The notes under the pieces: generated by a model | Told to the model about the DNA's origin: nothing | Databases searched by the model: none | The model's input: only the letters and a program-made list of their open reading frames with translations | Made by a program: the position numbers and the translations under genes | In this document: positions 26,132 through 34,647 of the stretch, one piece after another | Layout of the letters: every line of letters starts with the position of its first letter | How positions within the stretch are numbered: position 1 is the first letter of the stretch | Assembly: GCA_030038175.1 (NCBI GenBank) | Contig: JASHPN010000086.1 | Location: 1 to 36,896 of the forward strand | DNA from: Verrucomicrobiia bacterium | GTDB taxonomy: Bacteria; Verrucomicrobiota; Verrucomicrobiia; Limisphaerales; UBA11358 | Direction of reading: 5' to 3' | Length of the DNA stretch: 36,896 bases

Positions 26132-26259
26132 GGAGCGCGGCTGTGTGCGATAGCACCAGCACGTGGCCAGCCGGAGGTCCTGGGTATGGCGACGACTCTT
26201 CGCGTTGCGGACGTGCTGCGACTGATCTCCCGATAAATCGGGGGACACAGCCGCGCTCC
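26132..26259. repeat. Structured intergenic repeat, four-way junction, copy 2
   Basis: Outer arms GGAGCGCGGCTGTGT (26132-26146) and ACACAGCCGCGCTCC (26245-26259) are perfectly complementary. Inside lie a left hairpin GTGC-GATA-GCAC (26145-26156), an inner stem CAGCACGT (26157-26164) with ACGTGCTG (26211-26218), and a right hairpin around CCCGAT-AA-ATCGGG (26229-26242). It has the same architecture and outer GGAGCGCG ends as the element at 18600-18712, but different internal sequence. It lies upstream of the trehalose gene and downstream of the LRR gene. Confidence 0.7.
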
Positions 26260-26282
26260 GTCCGGTTCGTGGAAACGAAAAC

Positions 26283-29200
26283 TTAGGGACCAATCAACCG
26301 ATAAAACCGCCGTGAATTCGTGGCCGAAGAATCAATGAACGTCGCCGTTCCGGTTACATTGGTCACGGCCCCAAGAGTCGTCCAGGGGCCGGCGGTAAGA
26401 TTTGTCGCGAACTGCACTTGATAGACCAAATCCGTCGCGCCATTCAGCGAAAATTCAATCTGATGCGCGCTCAGCCGCAACGGCGAGAGCAACGTCGCCA
26501 GGCTCTGCGGCAGATACACCACCGTCGCCCCGCCCGCTTCAAGAGCTTCGATCTCCGCCAGGGCCGGCGAACCCGGAGACAGATTCAGCAAATTATAATT
26601 CAATTGCACGTCGTTCAAATTCGTCAGGCCCGTGATGGGCGCCAGGCTCGTGACCTGATTATTGTTGAAAAACAAGGTGGACAGTTTCGTCAAATGGGCC
26701 AGCGGCGCGAGGCTGGTGACCTCGTCGTTGCCGACGTCAAGAGACGTCAGGTTCGTCAAGCCGGCCAGTGGCGAGAGGTCGCTGATTTGAAGGTCTTTCG
26801 CATTCAACTGGGTCAATTGGATCAGGCCTGCCACCGGCGAAAGATTGGTAATCAGGTTGTCGTTGATCCAAAGGATATTCAGATTTGTCAGTCCCGCCAC
26901 CGGCGACAAGTCGGCGACATCGTTATTGTTGGCATACAGGATGGTCAAGTCGGTCAGTCTGGCCAGCGGAGAGAGATTGGTCGCATCATTGAAGCTGAGG
27001 TCCAGGAAGGTCAAATTGCTCACCGCGCCAAGGGCCGTCAGATTGGAAATGTGGTTATTGTCGAGATAGACTTCCGTAAGATTGGTCAAATTGGCGAAGG
27101 ACGGCAGATTTGTAATGTCATCAAAGCCGGCGTCGAAGGTGATCAACCCGGTGAGATTTGTGAGTGGCGAAAGGTTGAAAAGATTTGAATTTTCATCAAA
27201 CTGGAGGTGCGCCAGGTTCGCCATGTCATCCAGCGGCGAGAGATCGGTGATCTGGTTTTCGTCAAGGTAAAGGGTCGTCAGGTTGGTCAGAGTGGACAGC
27301 GGACTGATGTTGGTAATCGCGTTCCCTGAAAGGACCAGATACGTGAGGTTCGTCGCGTAGGCCAGTCCAGTGACGTTCTGAATGCCGTCGTAACCCGCCG
27401 TGAGATTGGTCAGCGTCAACATTTCCTGCACGGTAACCGGCCCGGACGAAAGACCCAGGGCGGACTCGACCGCGGCCTGCAAGTTGGCGTCCGGAAACGT
27501 CACTGGAGTGCCGGAAATAATGCTGAGATAGGCGTTGTCGCTGAAGATCGTTCCGTTATCGTCGGAAACCTCCACATAATAGGCGCCCGCCTGGCTCGGA
27601 TCGGTAACGGTGACGCTCAGCGTGTTGCTGGCGGACCCCGTGATGCCGCCGCCGTCACTCAGCGGAACGTAGTTATAAAACCATTGATAATAAATATCCG
27701 GCGGCGAACTCGAAGTGGCGCTGACGGTGAAGACCGCCGTCTGGCCCACGATCACCATTTGATTCGTTGGCGGCGAATTAATCGTGGGAGTCGTATTCTG
27801 CGGCTGATAGGTGACATTCGCGCCGAGGTTGAGATATGTATTGATGACGTTCATCGCGTCCAAGCCGGCGGTCAGGTTCACGCTATTGTAGCTCACATCC
27901 AGCGTTGTCAGGTTGTTGGTCAGGGGCAGCAACGGATCGAGGTTGCTCACGAAATTGTTTTCCATGGTCAGGGTGGTGAGGCTGGTGAGATTGGTGAGCG
28001 GATCCAGCCGATAGACTCCGTTGTTATCCAAAATCAGCGTCTGCAACTGAACCAGGCCCGCCAATGGCGTGAGATTCTCAATTTGATTGTCATTCAACGG
28101 CAGCCACGTCAGGTTCGTCAATCCGGCCAGGGGCGAGAGGTCGCTGATTTGGTTGTAGGACGCGTTCAACAGGCTCAATGGGGTCATGCCGGCCAGCGGC
28201 GAAAGGTTGGTGATTTGATCGTTGTTGAAGTAAAGATTCACCATATTGGTCAACCCGGTCAGCGGCGAAAGGTCGGTTGCGCTGGTGTAACTGATGTCCA
28301 AATAATTCAAGGCGCTCATTTCCGCCAATGGCGAGAGGTTATCAATCTGATTGTTTCCGAGAAAAAGTGTGCCCAGATTCGTCAACCCGGCCAGCTCCGA
28401 GACGTTGGTGATGCCGATGTTGGCCGCATTCAACAGGGTCAATTGCGTTAACCCGGCCAGCGGCGAAATATTGGGGATCGGATCATCATTGAGGTACAGG
28501 CTCCCCAGATTGGTCAATCCGGCCAGCGGCGAAATATTGGTGACGAGATTGTCGTTCACGGGCAGCCACACCAGGCTCACCAGATGAGTCAGCGGGGACA
28601 GGTCGGAGATTTGATTGTGGCTTGCGTTCAATTGGCTTAATTGAACCATGCCGGACACGCCCGCCAGGTTGGTGATTTCATTGTTGTTAATGTACAGGTT
28701 GGTCAGATTGGTCACTCCGGCCAGCCCCAAAAGATTGCTCAAACTATTGAAACTGAGGTCCAGATAATTCAGCGCGCTCAAATTCGCCAGTGCCGGGAGC
28801 CCGGTAAGTTGATTCTGGCTCACGACCAAATAGCTCAGGTTGGTCAATCCCGTCAACGGCGAGACGTTGGTAAGCTGGTTATTGTAGAGGAGAAGCTGGA
28901 TGAGTCCGGTCAACGTCGCCACCGGGGTGATATCAGTCAGTTGATTGTGTCCGGATTCGAGATAAGTCAAGTTGGTCAACCCGGTCAATCCGGCGAGGCT
29001 GATAATCTGGTTATTATCAATGGACGCCGAGGTTAGATTCGTCAAACCGCGCAACGGCGGCACATTGGTTACCTGGTCATAGCCGCCGTCGAAATCGGCC
29101 AGCGCCGTCAGGTTCGTCATCGGCGACCAATCCACAATCGGATTCTCGCCCATTCGCAAATGAGCCAATTGAACCATCCGCTCGATCGGCGATAGATTCG

Positions 29201-29558
29201 TGATTTGGTTGTTATCTATCTGGAGCGTGTTCAGGTTCGTTAACCCGGCCAGCGGCGTGATGTCGGTGAGCGAATTGCCCGAGAGAACCAAATAAGTGAG
29301 GTTCGTCGCATATTGCAGTCCCGTGGCATCCTGGATGTTATCGCCGCTGGCGGTCAGGTTCGTCAGCGTCAGCATCTCGGCGGCAGTGACCGGGCCCGAA
29401 GACAGCCCCAGAGCCGACTCCACGGCCGCCTGCAGGTTGGGATCAGGAAAAGTGACTGTCTGGGCGGAAGCCAGTCCGGCGATGCCGAGAAATTGGGCGA
29501 AGATAAGACTGGCCGCAAAGCGCAGGTGTTTTCGCGCGAAATAGTGCAAAATTTTCAT
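26283..29558 (-). CDS. Secreted internalin-like leucine-rich-repeat protein with Ig-like domain
   Basis: This is a 1091-residue protein. A signal peptide ends near residue 32 (GLASAQ). A cap motif (VTFPDPNLQAAVESALG) is followed by about 23 LRRs of 21-22 residues in the internalin SDS22-like form (NQITNLSPLAGLTNL; about 80-575). An Ig-like domain lies at about 590-680 (PTINSPPTNQMVIVG to GAYYVEVSD), then a second cap (VTFPDANLQAAVESALG, about 684) with a second, shorter LRR block to about 1010. Cap plus first repeats are therefore duplicated. Within the first block a seven-repeat unit (154 residues) is duplicated at exactly 462 bp. The last 65 residues end in RRFYRLIGP, like the two glycosidases. 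LRRs usually bind proteins or glycans; the ligand is unknown. Confidence 0.9.
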   Translation of the reverse strand: MKILHYFARKHLRFAASLIFAQFLGIAGLASAQTVTFPDPNLQAAVESALGLSSGPVTAAEMLTLTNLTASGDNIQDATGLQYATNLTYLVLSGNSLTDITPLAGLTNLNTLQIDNNQITNLSPIERMVQLAHLRMGENPIVDWSPMTNLTALADFDGGYDQVTNVPPLRGLTNLTSASIDNNQIISLAGLTGLTNLTYLESGHNQLTDITPVATLTGLIQLLLYNNQLTNVSPLTGLTNLSYLVVSQNQLTGLPALANLSALNYLDLSFNSLSNLLGLAGVTNLTNLYINNNEITNLAGVSGMVQLSQLNASHNQISDLSPLTHLVSLVWLPVNDNLVTNISPLAGLTNLGSLYLNDDPIPNISPLAGLTQLTLLNAANIGITNVSELAGLTNLGTLFLGNNQIDNLSPLAEMSALNYLDISYTSATDLSPLTGLTNMVNLYFNNDQITNLSPLAGMTPLSLLNASYNQISDLSPLAGLTNLTWLPLNDNQIENLTPLAGLVQLQTLILDNNGVYRLDPLTNLTSLTTLTMENNFVSNLDPLLPLTNNLTTLDVSYNSVNLTAGLDAMNVINTYLNLGANVTYQPQNTTPTINSPPTNQMVIVGQTAVFTVSATSSSPPDIYYQWFYNYVPLSDGGGITGSASNTLSVTVTDPSQAGAYYVEVSDDNGTIFSDNAYLSIISGTPVTFPDANLQAAVESALGLSSGPVTVQEMLTLTNLTAGYDGIQNVTGLAYATNLTYLVLSGNAITNISPLSTLTNLTTLYLDENQITDLSPLDDMANLAHLQFDENSNLFNLSPLTNLTGLITFDAGFDDITNLPSFANLTNLTEVYLDNNHISNLTALGAVSNLTFLDLSFNDATNLSPLARLTDLTILYANNNDVADLSPVAGLTNLNILWINDNLITNLSPVAGLIQLTQLNAKDLQISDLSPLAGLTNLTSLDVGNDEVTSLAPLAHLTKLSTLFFNNNQVTSLAPITGLTNLNDVQLNYNLLNLSPGSPALAEIEALEAGGATVVYLPQSLATLLSPLRLSAHQIEFSLNGATDLVYQVQFATNLTAGPWTTLGAVTNVTGTATFIDSSATNSRRFYRLIGP

Positions 29559-29798
29559 GGCGTTCTGATTGGGTTCAGGTGCTTCAAAGGCACGGCATGG
29601 CCTTCAGGTCTAACCGTGCCTCACCGGCACTGTTTTTAATCGCTAATCCCCTGGATTGTCAAGCATAATCACTGATCTTGGGTTAACCATCCTCATCCTC
29701 GCCTGCCGTGCCGAGGCGTAGCGAAGGCGGATGCAATCGTTTACTGGTTCAGCCATCAGCCGAAGCTATCGGAGATCCCGACCGTTAGATTTGGATTT
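29559..29798. other. Non-coding gap with short inverted repeats
   Basis: No gene is seen. GGCACGG (29589-29595) and CCGTGCC (29614-29620) form a 7-bp stem in the probable leader of the LRR gene. Another repeat-like stretch, GCCTGCCGTGCC and GAGGCGTAGCG, lies at 29701-29724. Confidence 0.35.
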
Positions 29799-31622
29799 TT
29801 ACTTGGAAGCCCCGCTCCGCCATAGCGTCAGCGCGCAAGCGGGCACACTCGCAATCAGAAGCGATGCCCAATTCTGAAAACTCAGACCCAGGCCGATCAT
29901 GGCCAATAATCCCCCCACATTGCTTAAGCGCCAAATGAAGCGATACGGAACCGCACCTTGATCTCCGTGCCCTTTGATCGAGCCCGTGGCATTTGCCTTT
30001 GCCAAAACTGCGATTTGAATGCGCGCATACCATTGCAGCGCCAGTCCCAGTACTACCAGGACGATGGCCATTGTGATGATGCCGGGCCACGATGTGCCGG
30101 TCGCAGGCAGCCAAAACGCGGCAAAAACTCCCAGCCCGACAGCGACCAGATAACTGCGAGTGGTGGTTACTCCCCGGGGATCATGTCCTGCGGCGCTGGC
30201 ATCGAACCGCTTCGCCACGTTCCTGCCAATGCCGGAGACAATCCAGAGAAACAACAGGATCGCCGCAGGATTGCGGCTTAGGATCAGCGGAATGGCGGCG
30301 ATGGTCGAGTATTGCGGAACCGGCGGAAGTTTCCCCGGGTCCAACGCCTCTTGAGGCTCCGGCAACGGGGAATGGGTCGCCCAATAATGTTTCACCGAAA
30401 GCACGGCCGCTTCCACGGCGAGGTTATTCCAATACTCATGGCTGGTGAGAACCGTGCTCGCCGCCATCTCGTAAAGCTCATGATCGAGCATGGACATTTC
30501 GATCCACTCGAAATTCAGGAACTGTCTTTCATGATGCCAGTGGCTCATGCCGTTGACTTCACCGGCGATTCCGTTTGTGCCCAGATACATCACGAAACGC
30601 GCCGTGTTGATCAGCCGTTGCATTTGCAGGGGAGTCGGGCCCAGGTTCGCCTGCCAGGCGCGGAAGATAAACATGTCGTAATCCGATTCGATCGTGGACT
30701 CCGGCTCGGCGGCGGTGGGACGCGTCACCACGTAAGCCCAGTCGTAGCAAACCCGATCGTGTGCGCTCACCGGCATCGCGGTCGCAAAGAACCAGTTCGC
30801 CGCGTTCGCCGTGATTTTTTCATAATACGCGATGTTGGTGCTGTCGTCGTTGAGCAGGCGATGGCATTGCGCCAGCCGAAGTAATCCACCGACAATTTCC
30901 TGTTGCTGGTTCCACGGTATGGGGCCTCTCTCGTGCCAATCGCTGGCTTTGAAAAAGGCCGCTGAATTCGGATAGTAAAGCCGATAGCCCTCCTTTGTGT
31001 TTCGGACAAACCATGGAACAATGGTGGTATCGGCGCTGCGCTGACATTCGCGCACATACGTTTTGGCGCGGTCAAGATAAGTCGTGCCGAAATCGAAACG
31101 GTCTCGCGGAGCGGCCAGATTCCAGACTGCCGGGTTTTCCAGGATCAATCGGGCCGTGTTAACGATGTGTTCGATGACATCACCATTTTCCGAGCTGCTA
31201 TGCAAAGCGAGGACGCCTTCATTGGTGGCCTTATTTGGCCAGCAAAGATCGCGGGTGCCGGTCCAGATGGCGCGTCCGTTGGTTGGATCATTGCGCGCAT
31301 GCAGAAAGGCGTCCGACCAGATAATCGCCATATTCAAATCGCGCCGGTCATGCGTGAACTCATAAAACGTCTGCATCCCATGGAGTCGCGCGCCGTCGCG
31401 TTCATCCACCATGAGATTGCCGATGTCGTTCGTCGGTGGCGGCGGCAGGTAATGGAGTTTGTTGATGAAAGCTTTGATTTCATTGGTAGTGACGTCGCCA
31501 TCAATCCCGTCCAGTACCATGTCCCGGTCCTCGGCCAGGGCAGCCATTCCCAACAGGAAGAACAGCTTAAAGACACTTAGTGCCCTTAGAGTCGAGGTGA
31601 AAATGGATGCGCTCGTTTTCAT
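29799..31622 (-). CDS. Secreted helical protein fused to a degenerate ICMT-like membrane domain
   Basis: I do not recognise the N-terminal half. With the start at 31622 the protein has 607 residues and begins MKTSASIFTS with a signal sequence at about 13-30 (ends AALA). An upstream ATG at 31757 is open but its extension crosses a hairpin repeat and lacks a secretory start, so I reject it. Residues 45-420 are mostly helical with aromatic motifs (RLHGMQTFYEFTHDRRDLN, WNQQQEIVGGLLRLAQCH, SHWHHERQF), suggesting an (alpha/alpha) toroid of the glycosidase/lyase type; no catalytic set is evident. Membrane segments lie at about 440-465, 488-505, 512-534 and 568-600. The last part (LALQWYAR to YRFIWRLSNVGGLLAMIGLG) resembles isoprenylcysteine methyltransferase-like membrane domains, but the usual RHPSYTG reads WRLSNVG, so activity is doubtful. 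Confidence 0.75.
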   Translation of the reverse strand: MKTSASIFTSTLRALSVFKLFFLLGMAALAEDRDMVLDGIDGDVTTNEIKAFINKLHYLPPPPTNDIGNLMVDERDGARLHGMQTFYEFTHDRRDLNMAIIWSDAFLHARNDPTNGRAIWTGTRDLCWPNKATNEGVLALHSSSENGDVIEHIVNTARLILENPAVWNLAAPRDRFDFGTTYLDRAKTYVRECQRSADTTIVPWFVRNTKEGYRLYYPNSAAFFKASDWHERGPIPWNQQQEIVGGLLRLAQCHRLLNDDSTNIAYYEKITANAANWFFATAMPVSAHDRVCYDWAYVVTRPTAAEPESTIESDYDMFIFRAWQANLGPTPLQMQRLINTARFVMYLGTNGIAGEVNGMSHWHHERQFLNFEWIEMSMLDHELYEMAASTVLTSHEYWNNLAVEAAVLSVKHYWATHSPLPEPQEALDPGKLPPVPQYSTIAAIPLILSRNPAAILLFLWIVSGIGRNVAKRFDASAAGHDPRGVTTTRSYLVAVGLGVFAAFWLPATGTSWPGIITMAIVLVVLGLALQWYARIQIAVLAKANATGSIKGHGDQGAVPYRFIWRLSNVGGLLAMIGLGLSFQNWASLLIASVPACALTLWRSGASK

Positions 31623-31682
31623 GTCACCGACGTCGTTGAACCATGAACCGTTCGATTTGCGCTTGCGTTCCCAATTGCGCAG

Positions 31683-31711
31683 GAGCCGATCCCGCGATGC
31701 GGGAGAGGCTC
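31683..31711. repeat. Hairpin repeat upstream of the minus-strand gene
   Basis: GAGCC (31683-31687) with GGCTC (31707-31711), and inside TCCCGC (31690-31695), loop GAT, GCGGGA (31699-31704), form a stem with one symmetric internal loop. The core resembles the right hairpin of the 18600-18712 element. Confidence 0.45.
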
Positions 31712-31807
31712 TGACCAAGCTGGTACAAGCAAGATTTGTAGCGCGTATATATCTCAACCCGGCCCTTCACTCAAGACCAACCTATTAAAACCAATTAGTT
31801 AAACTTG

Positions 31808-31836
31808 TTGACAAAATTCAAAGATCAATTTAAAAT
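31808..31836 (+). promoter_or_regulatory. Near-consensus sigma70 promoter for the fibre genes
   Basis: TTGACA (31808-31813), a 17-bp spacer and TAAAAT (31831-31836) lie 48 bp before the first fibre gene start. AAGGAAG (31872-31878) is a good ribosome binding site before the ATG at 31885. The -35 context ACTTGTTGACAAA matches the promoter near 17383 exactly. Confidence 0.75.
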
Positions 31837-31884
31837 GCGGCGCATCCGTCGGTAGAAACAGGTCATTACGAAAGGAAGAACACT

Positions 31885-34623
31885 ATGAAATCCGTACTGC
31901 GTCTGAATCTCATCTGCGCGCTGGCAATCCTGGCGCTTTTATCAACCATCAACGATCAACTGTCAACCGCCTGCGCCCAGGGCACCGCCTTCACCTACCA
32001 GGGGCAGTTGCAAAACAACGGCGTTCCGGCCTACGGAACCTACAACCTCCAATTCACCCTCTATACCAATAGCGCCGGAGGTGTCGCCGTCGCCGGGCCA
32101 GTGACCAACAACGCTGTGGCCGTCACCAATGGCCTGTTCACCGTGACAATGGATTTCGGCTCGGCGCCCTGGAACGGGCAGAGCAACTGGCTGCAAATCG
32201 CCGTGGAAACCAACGGCGCAGCCACGTTCATCGCGCTGGCGCCTCTCCAGCCGGTGACGCCCGTGCCGTATGCGATTTATGCTGAAAATGCGACAATGCT
32301 GGCCGGTGGCACGGCCCTGGGTATGGGTTCGGGGGACAGCATCGCCAGTGCCGCGAGCGATGCCTTCATCGGCGGCGGGTATCACAATATGATTGAAATT
32401 AACGGGAGTGACGCCTCCATCGGCGGCGGCTATGAGAACCAGGCTGATGCCCAGAGTTCGACCGTTGGCGGGGGCGCGTTCAACATCGCCAGTGGCAATA
32501 CTGCGACCGTGAGCGGCGGCGATGCCAATATCGCCAGCGGTGTTTATTCGGCGGTGGTTGGCGGCTATCACAACCAGGCCGGCGCCAGTGGCTCTTTCAT
32601 TGGCGGCGGCGGTTACGATGGAACCACCTCTGATGGCAATAATAATCAGGCCAATGCCGCCGCCATTGTCGGCGGGTTGGGCAACGTCATTGGAAGCAGT
32701 GCCGTTTACGCTTTCATTGGCGGCGGTGCGTACAACAACGCCGGTGGCGGATATGCGGCAATCGGCGGTGGCGGGGGAAACGTCGCCGGCGGTCAATGGG
32801 CAATCATCGGCGGCGGCGCAAACAACTTTGCGAGCGGCCAGGATGCTGTTATCGGCGGCGGTGACGGAAACACCGCCAGCAACGAATTGGCGACAGTGGT
32901 CGGCGGCTATGAAAACTTGGCCGGCGGTACTGGCTCCTTCATTGGTGGCGGGGGTTACGATGGAAGCACCAGTGACGCAAACACGAATCAAGGCAACGCC
33001 GCCGCCATTGTCGGCGGGTTGGGCAATAACATCTTAAGCGGAGCGCCTTACGCTTTTATCGGCGGCGGATGGGGCAACACCGTCGGCGCAGTCAGTTCGA
33101 CGGTCGGCGGCGGCTTTGAGAACACCGTCGGCGGCGAAGACGCAGTCGTCGGCGGCGGCCAGAATAACTCCGCCGGCGGCAATTCCGGGACGGTGGCCGG
33201 CGGCACTTACGACACCGCCGGCGCTGCCTTTGCCACGGTGGGCGGCGGTCTTGACAACAACGCCGGCGGCATTGGCTCCTTCATTGGCGGCGGGGGCGAT
33301 GATGGAAACAAATTTAACGGAAACACCAATCAAGGCAACGCCGCCTCCATTGTCGGCGGAGAGGGCAATACCATCGCCAGCGGCGCGACGTATGCCGTTA
33401 TCGGCGGCGGCTATCACAGCACTGTCAACGGTTCTGGCTCCTTTGTTGGCGGCGGTGGTTATGATGGAAGCAATCTTGATGGAAACAGTATTCAAACCTC
33501 TGCCTCCGCCATCGTCGGCGGGTTGGGCAACGTCATCCAGGGCGCGGGGGAGTATGCCTTCATCGGTGGTGGCCAGGGCAATGTCGCCAGCGGCAATAGC
33601 GCGACGATGAGTGGCGGCGCGGACAACTCCGCCAGCGGCAGCGGCTCTTTCGTCGGCGGCGGCGGTTATGACGGGAGCAGCTACGCCGGAAACAATAATC
33701 AAGGCGCCGCCTCGGCCATCGTCGGCGGATGGGGCAACGTCATCAACGCGGCGGCCACTTACGCCTTCATCGGCGGTGGCCAGCAAAACACCAACAGCAA
33801 TCTCGGGGCGACCCTGGGCGGTGGTATATTTAATGTGGCCAGTGGACAGGCGGCGACCATCGGCGGCGGCGCGTTCAATGCCGCCGGCGGCACGGCTGCG
33901 ACGGTGACCGGTGGCCAGGACAACACCGCCAGCGGCACTTACTCGACCGCATGCGGCGGTTCGACCAACCTCGCCAGCGGCGCCGATTCGTTTGCCGCCG
34001 GAGACGAGGCCCGGGCGACCAATAACGGCGCCTTCGTTTGGGCCGATTCCACCGGCGCCGCTTTCGGCTCCGCCAGCAACAATACCTTCAGCGCCCGCGC
34101 CAGCGGCGGCTACCGTCTTTACAGCAGCACCACCACAGGCGAGTGGCTGCCTGCCGGCAGCGGCACCTGGAATTCGCTCAGCGACCGCAACGCCAAAAAC
34201 AATTTCGCGCCGGTGGACCCGCAAACGGTGCTGGCCTCGGTGGCGTCGTTGCCGCTGAGCACCTGGAGTTACAAGACTGAGCCGGGTGTGCGGCATTTGG
34301 GGCCGATGGCGCAGGATTTCCACGCGGCCTTTAAGGTGGGTGAAGACAACCGGCATATCGCCGATTTGGACGAAGGCGGCGTCGCCCTGGCCGCGATCCA
34401 GGGCCTGAATCAAAAAGTGGAGGATGGAAACCAGAGACAAGAGCACTGCATCCAGAAGTCAGAAGCCAGAATCCGGAATTTGGAAACGGAGAACTCGAAG
34501 CTCCAGGCGCAGGTAGCCGGCTTGCAAGCCCAGCTGGCCGGCCTGCAAAAGGCCGTCGCCGCTCTGGCCGGCAAATCCGTCCGCAATCTGGCCCTGAACA
34601 CTCAAGCCCAGGAAGACAAATGA
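31885..34623 (+). CDS. Surface fibre protein 1: YadA-head-like GGG repeats with C-terminal S74 chaperone
   Basis: The 912-residue protein has a signal peptide ending at about residue 31 (LSTACAQ). A beta-rich N-terminal domain follows (TAFTYQGQLQNNG to PVPYAIYAENA, about 32-135), then about 560 residues of 14-16-residue repeats of the form AxIGGGxxNxAxGxxA with recurring longer units (SFIGGGGYDG to NAAAIVGGLGN). These resemble YadA head beta-roll repeats. The S74 intramolecular chaperone begins near SDRNAKNNF; Ser766 and Lys771 match the S74 catalytic Ser-x4-Lys dyad. GPMAQDFHAAF follows. The tail (about 840-910) is coiled coil. S74 domains trimerise and self-cleave in phage tail fibres. A trimeric surface fibre is inferred. 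A second paralogue starts 24 bp downstream. Confidence 0.85.
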   Translation: MKSVLRLNLICALAILALLSTINDQLSTACAQGTAFTYQGQLQNNGVPAYGTYNLQFTLYTNSAGGVAVAGPVTNNAVAVTNGLFTVTMDFGSAPWNGQSNWLQIAVETNGAATFIALAPLQPVTPVPYAIYAENATMLAGGTALGMGSGDSIASAASDAFIGGGYHNMIEINGSDASIGGGYENQADAQSSTVGGGAFNIASGNTATVSGGDANIASGVYSAVVGGYHNQAGASGSFIGGGGYDGTTSDGNNNQANAAAIVGGLGNVIGSSAVYAFIGGGAYNNAGGGYAAIGGGGGNVAGGQWAIIGGGANNFASGQDAVIGGGDGNTASNELATVVGGYENLAGGTGSFIGGGGYDGSTSDANTNQGNAAAIVGGLGNNILSGAPYAFIGGGWGNTVGAVSSTVGGGFENTVGGEDAVVGGGQNNSAGGNSGTVAGGTYDTAGAAFATVGGGLDNNAGGIGSFIGGGGDDGNKFNGNTNQGNAASIVGGEGNTIASGATYAVIGGGYHSTVNGSGSFVGGGGYDGSNLDGNSIQTSASAIVGGLGNVIQGAGEYAFIGGGQGNVASGNSATMSGGADNSASGSGSFVGGGGYDGSSYAGNNNQGAASAIVGGWGNVINAAATYAFIGGGQQNTNSNLGATLGGGIFNVASGQAATIGGGAFNAAGGTAATVTGGQDNTASGTYSTACGGSTNLASGADSFAAGDEARATNNGAFVWADSTGAAFGSASNNTFSARASGGYRLYSSTTTGEWLPAGSGTWNSLSDRNAKNNFAPVDPQTVLASVASLPLSTWSYKTEPGVRHLGPMAQDFHAAFKVGEDNRHIADLDEGGVALAAIQGLNQKVEDGNQRQEHCIQKSEARIRNLETENSKLQAQVAGLQAQLAGLQKAVAALAGKSVRNLALNTQAQEDK
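32131..32497. repeat. 367-bp near-identical block shared by the two fibre genes (copy 1)
   Basis: This block matches 34894-35260 at a constant offset of 2763 bp with only three mismatches. Sequence before and after it in the two genes is visibly more diverged, so the block stands out as a recent gene-conversion or duplication tract. Confidence 0.7.
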
Positions 34624-34647
34624 AATTCTGAAGAAAGGAAGAAAACT

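Noticed and set aside
26418-28451. Plus-strand frames opposite the LRR gene
   Set aside because: They are shadows of the LRR repeats; the products are Gln/Arg/Val repeats without a start signal.
31623-31757. Upstream extension of the minus-strand helical/ICMT-like protein to the ATG at 31757
   Set aside because: The extension crosses a hairpin repeat and would place 45 charged residues before an otherwise good signal sequence.
33034-34446. Long minus-strand frame opposite the first fibre gene (and similar ones at 31963-32991 and 35356-35967)
   Set aside because: The repeated GGCGGCGGC codons create open antisense frames with Ala/Gly-rich repetitive products; the sense frame has a signal peptide, promoter, ribosome binding site and S74 domain.
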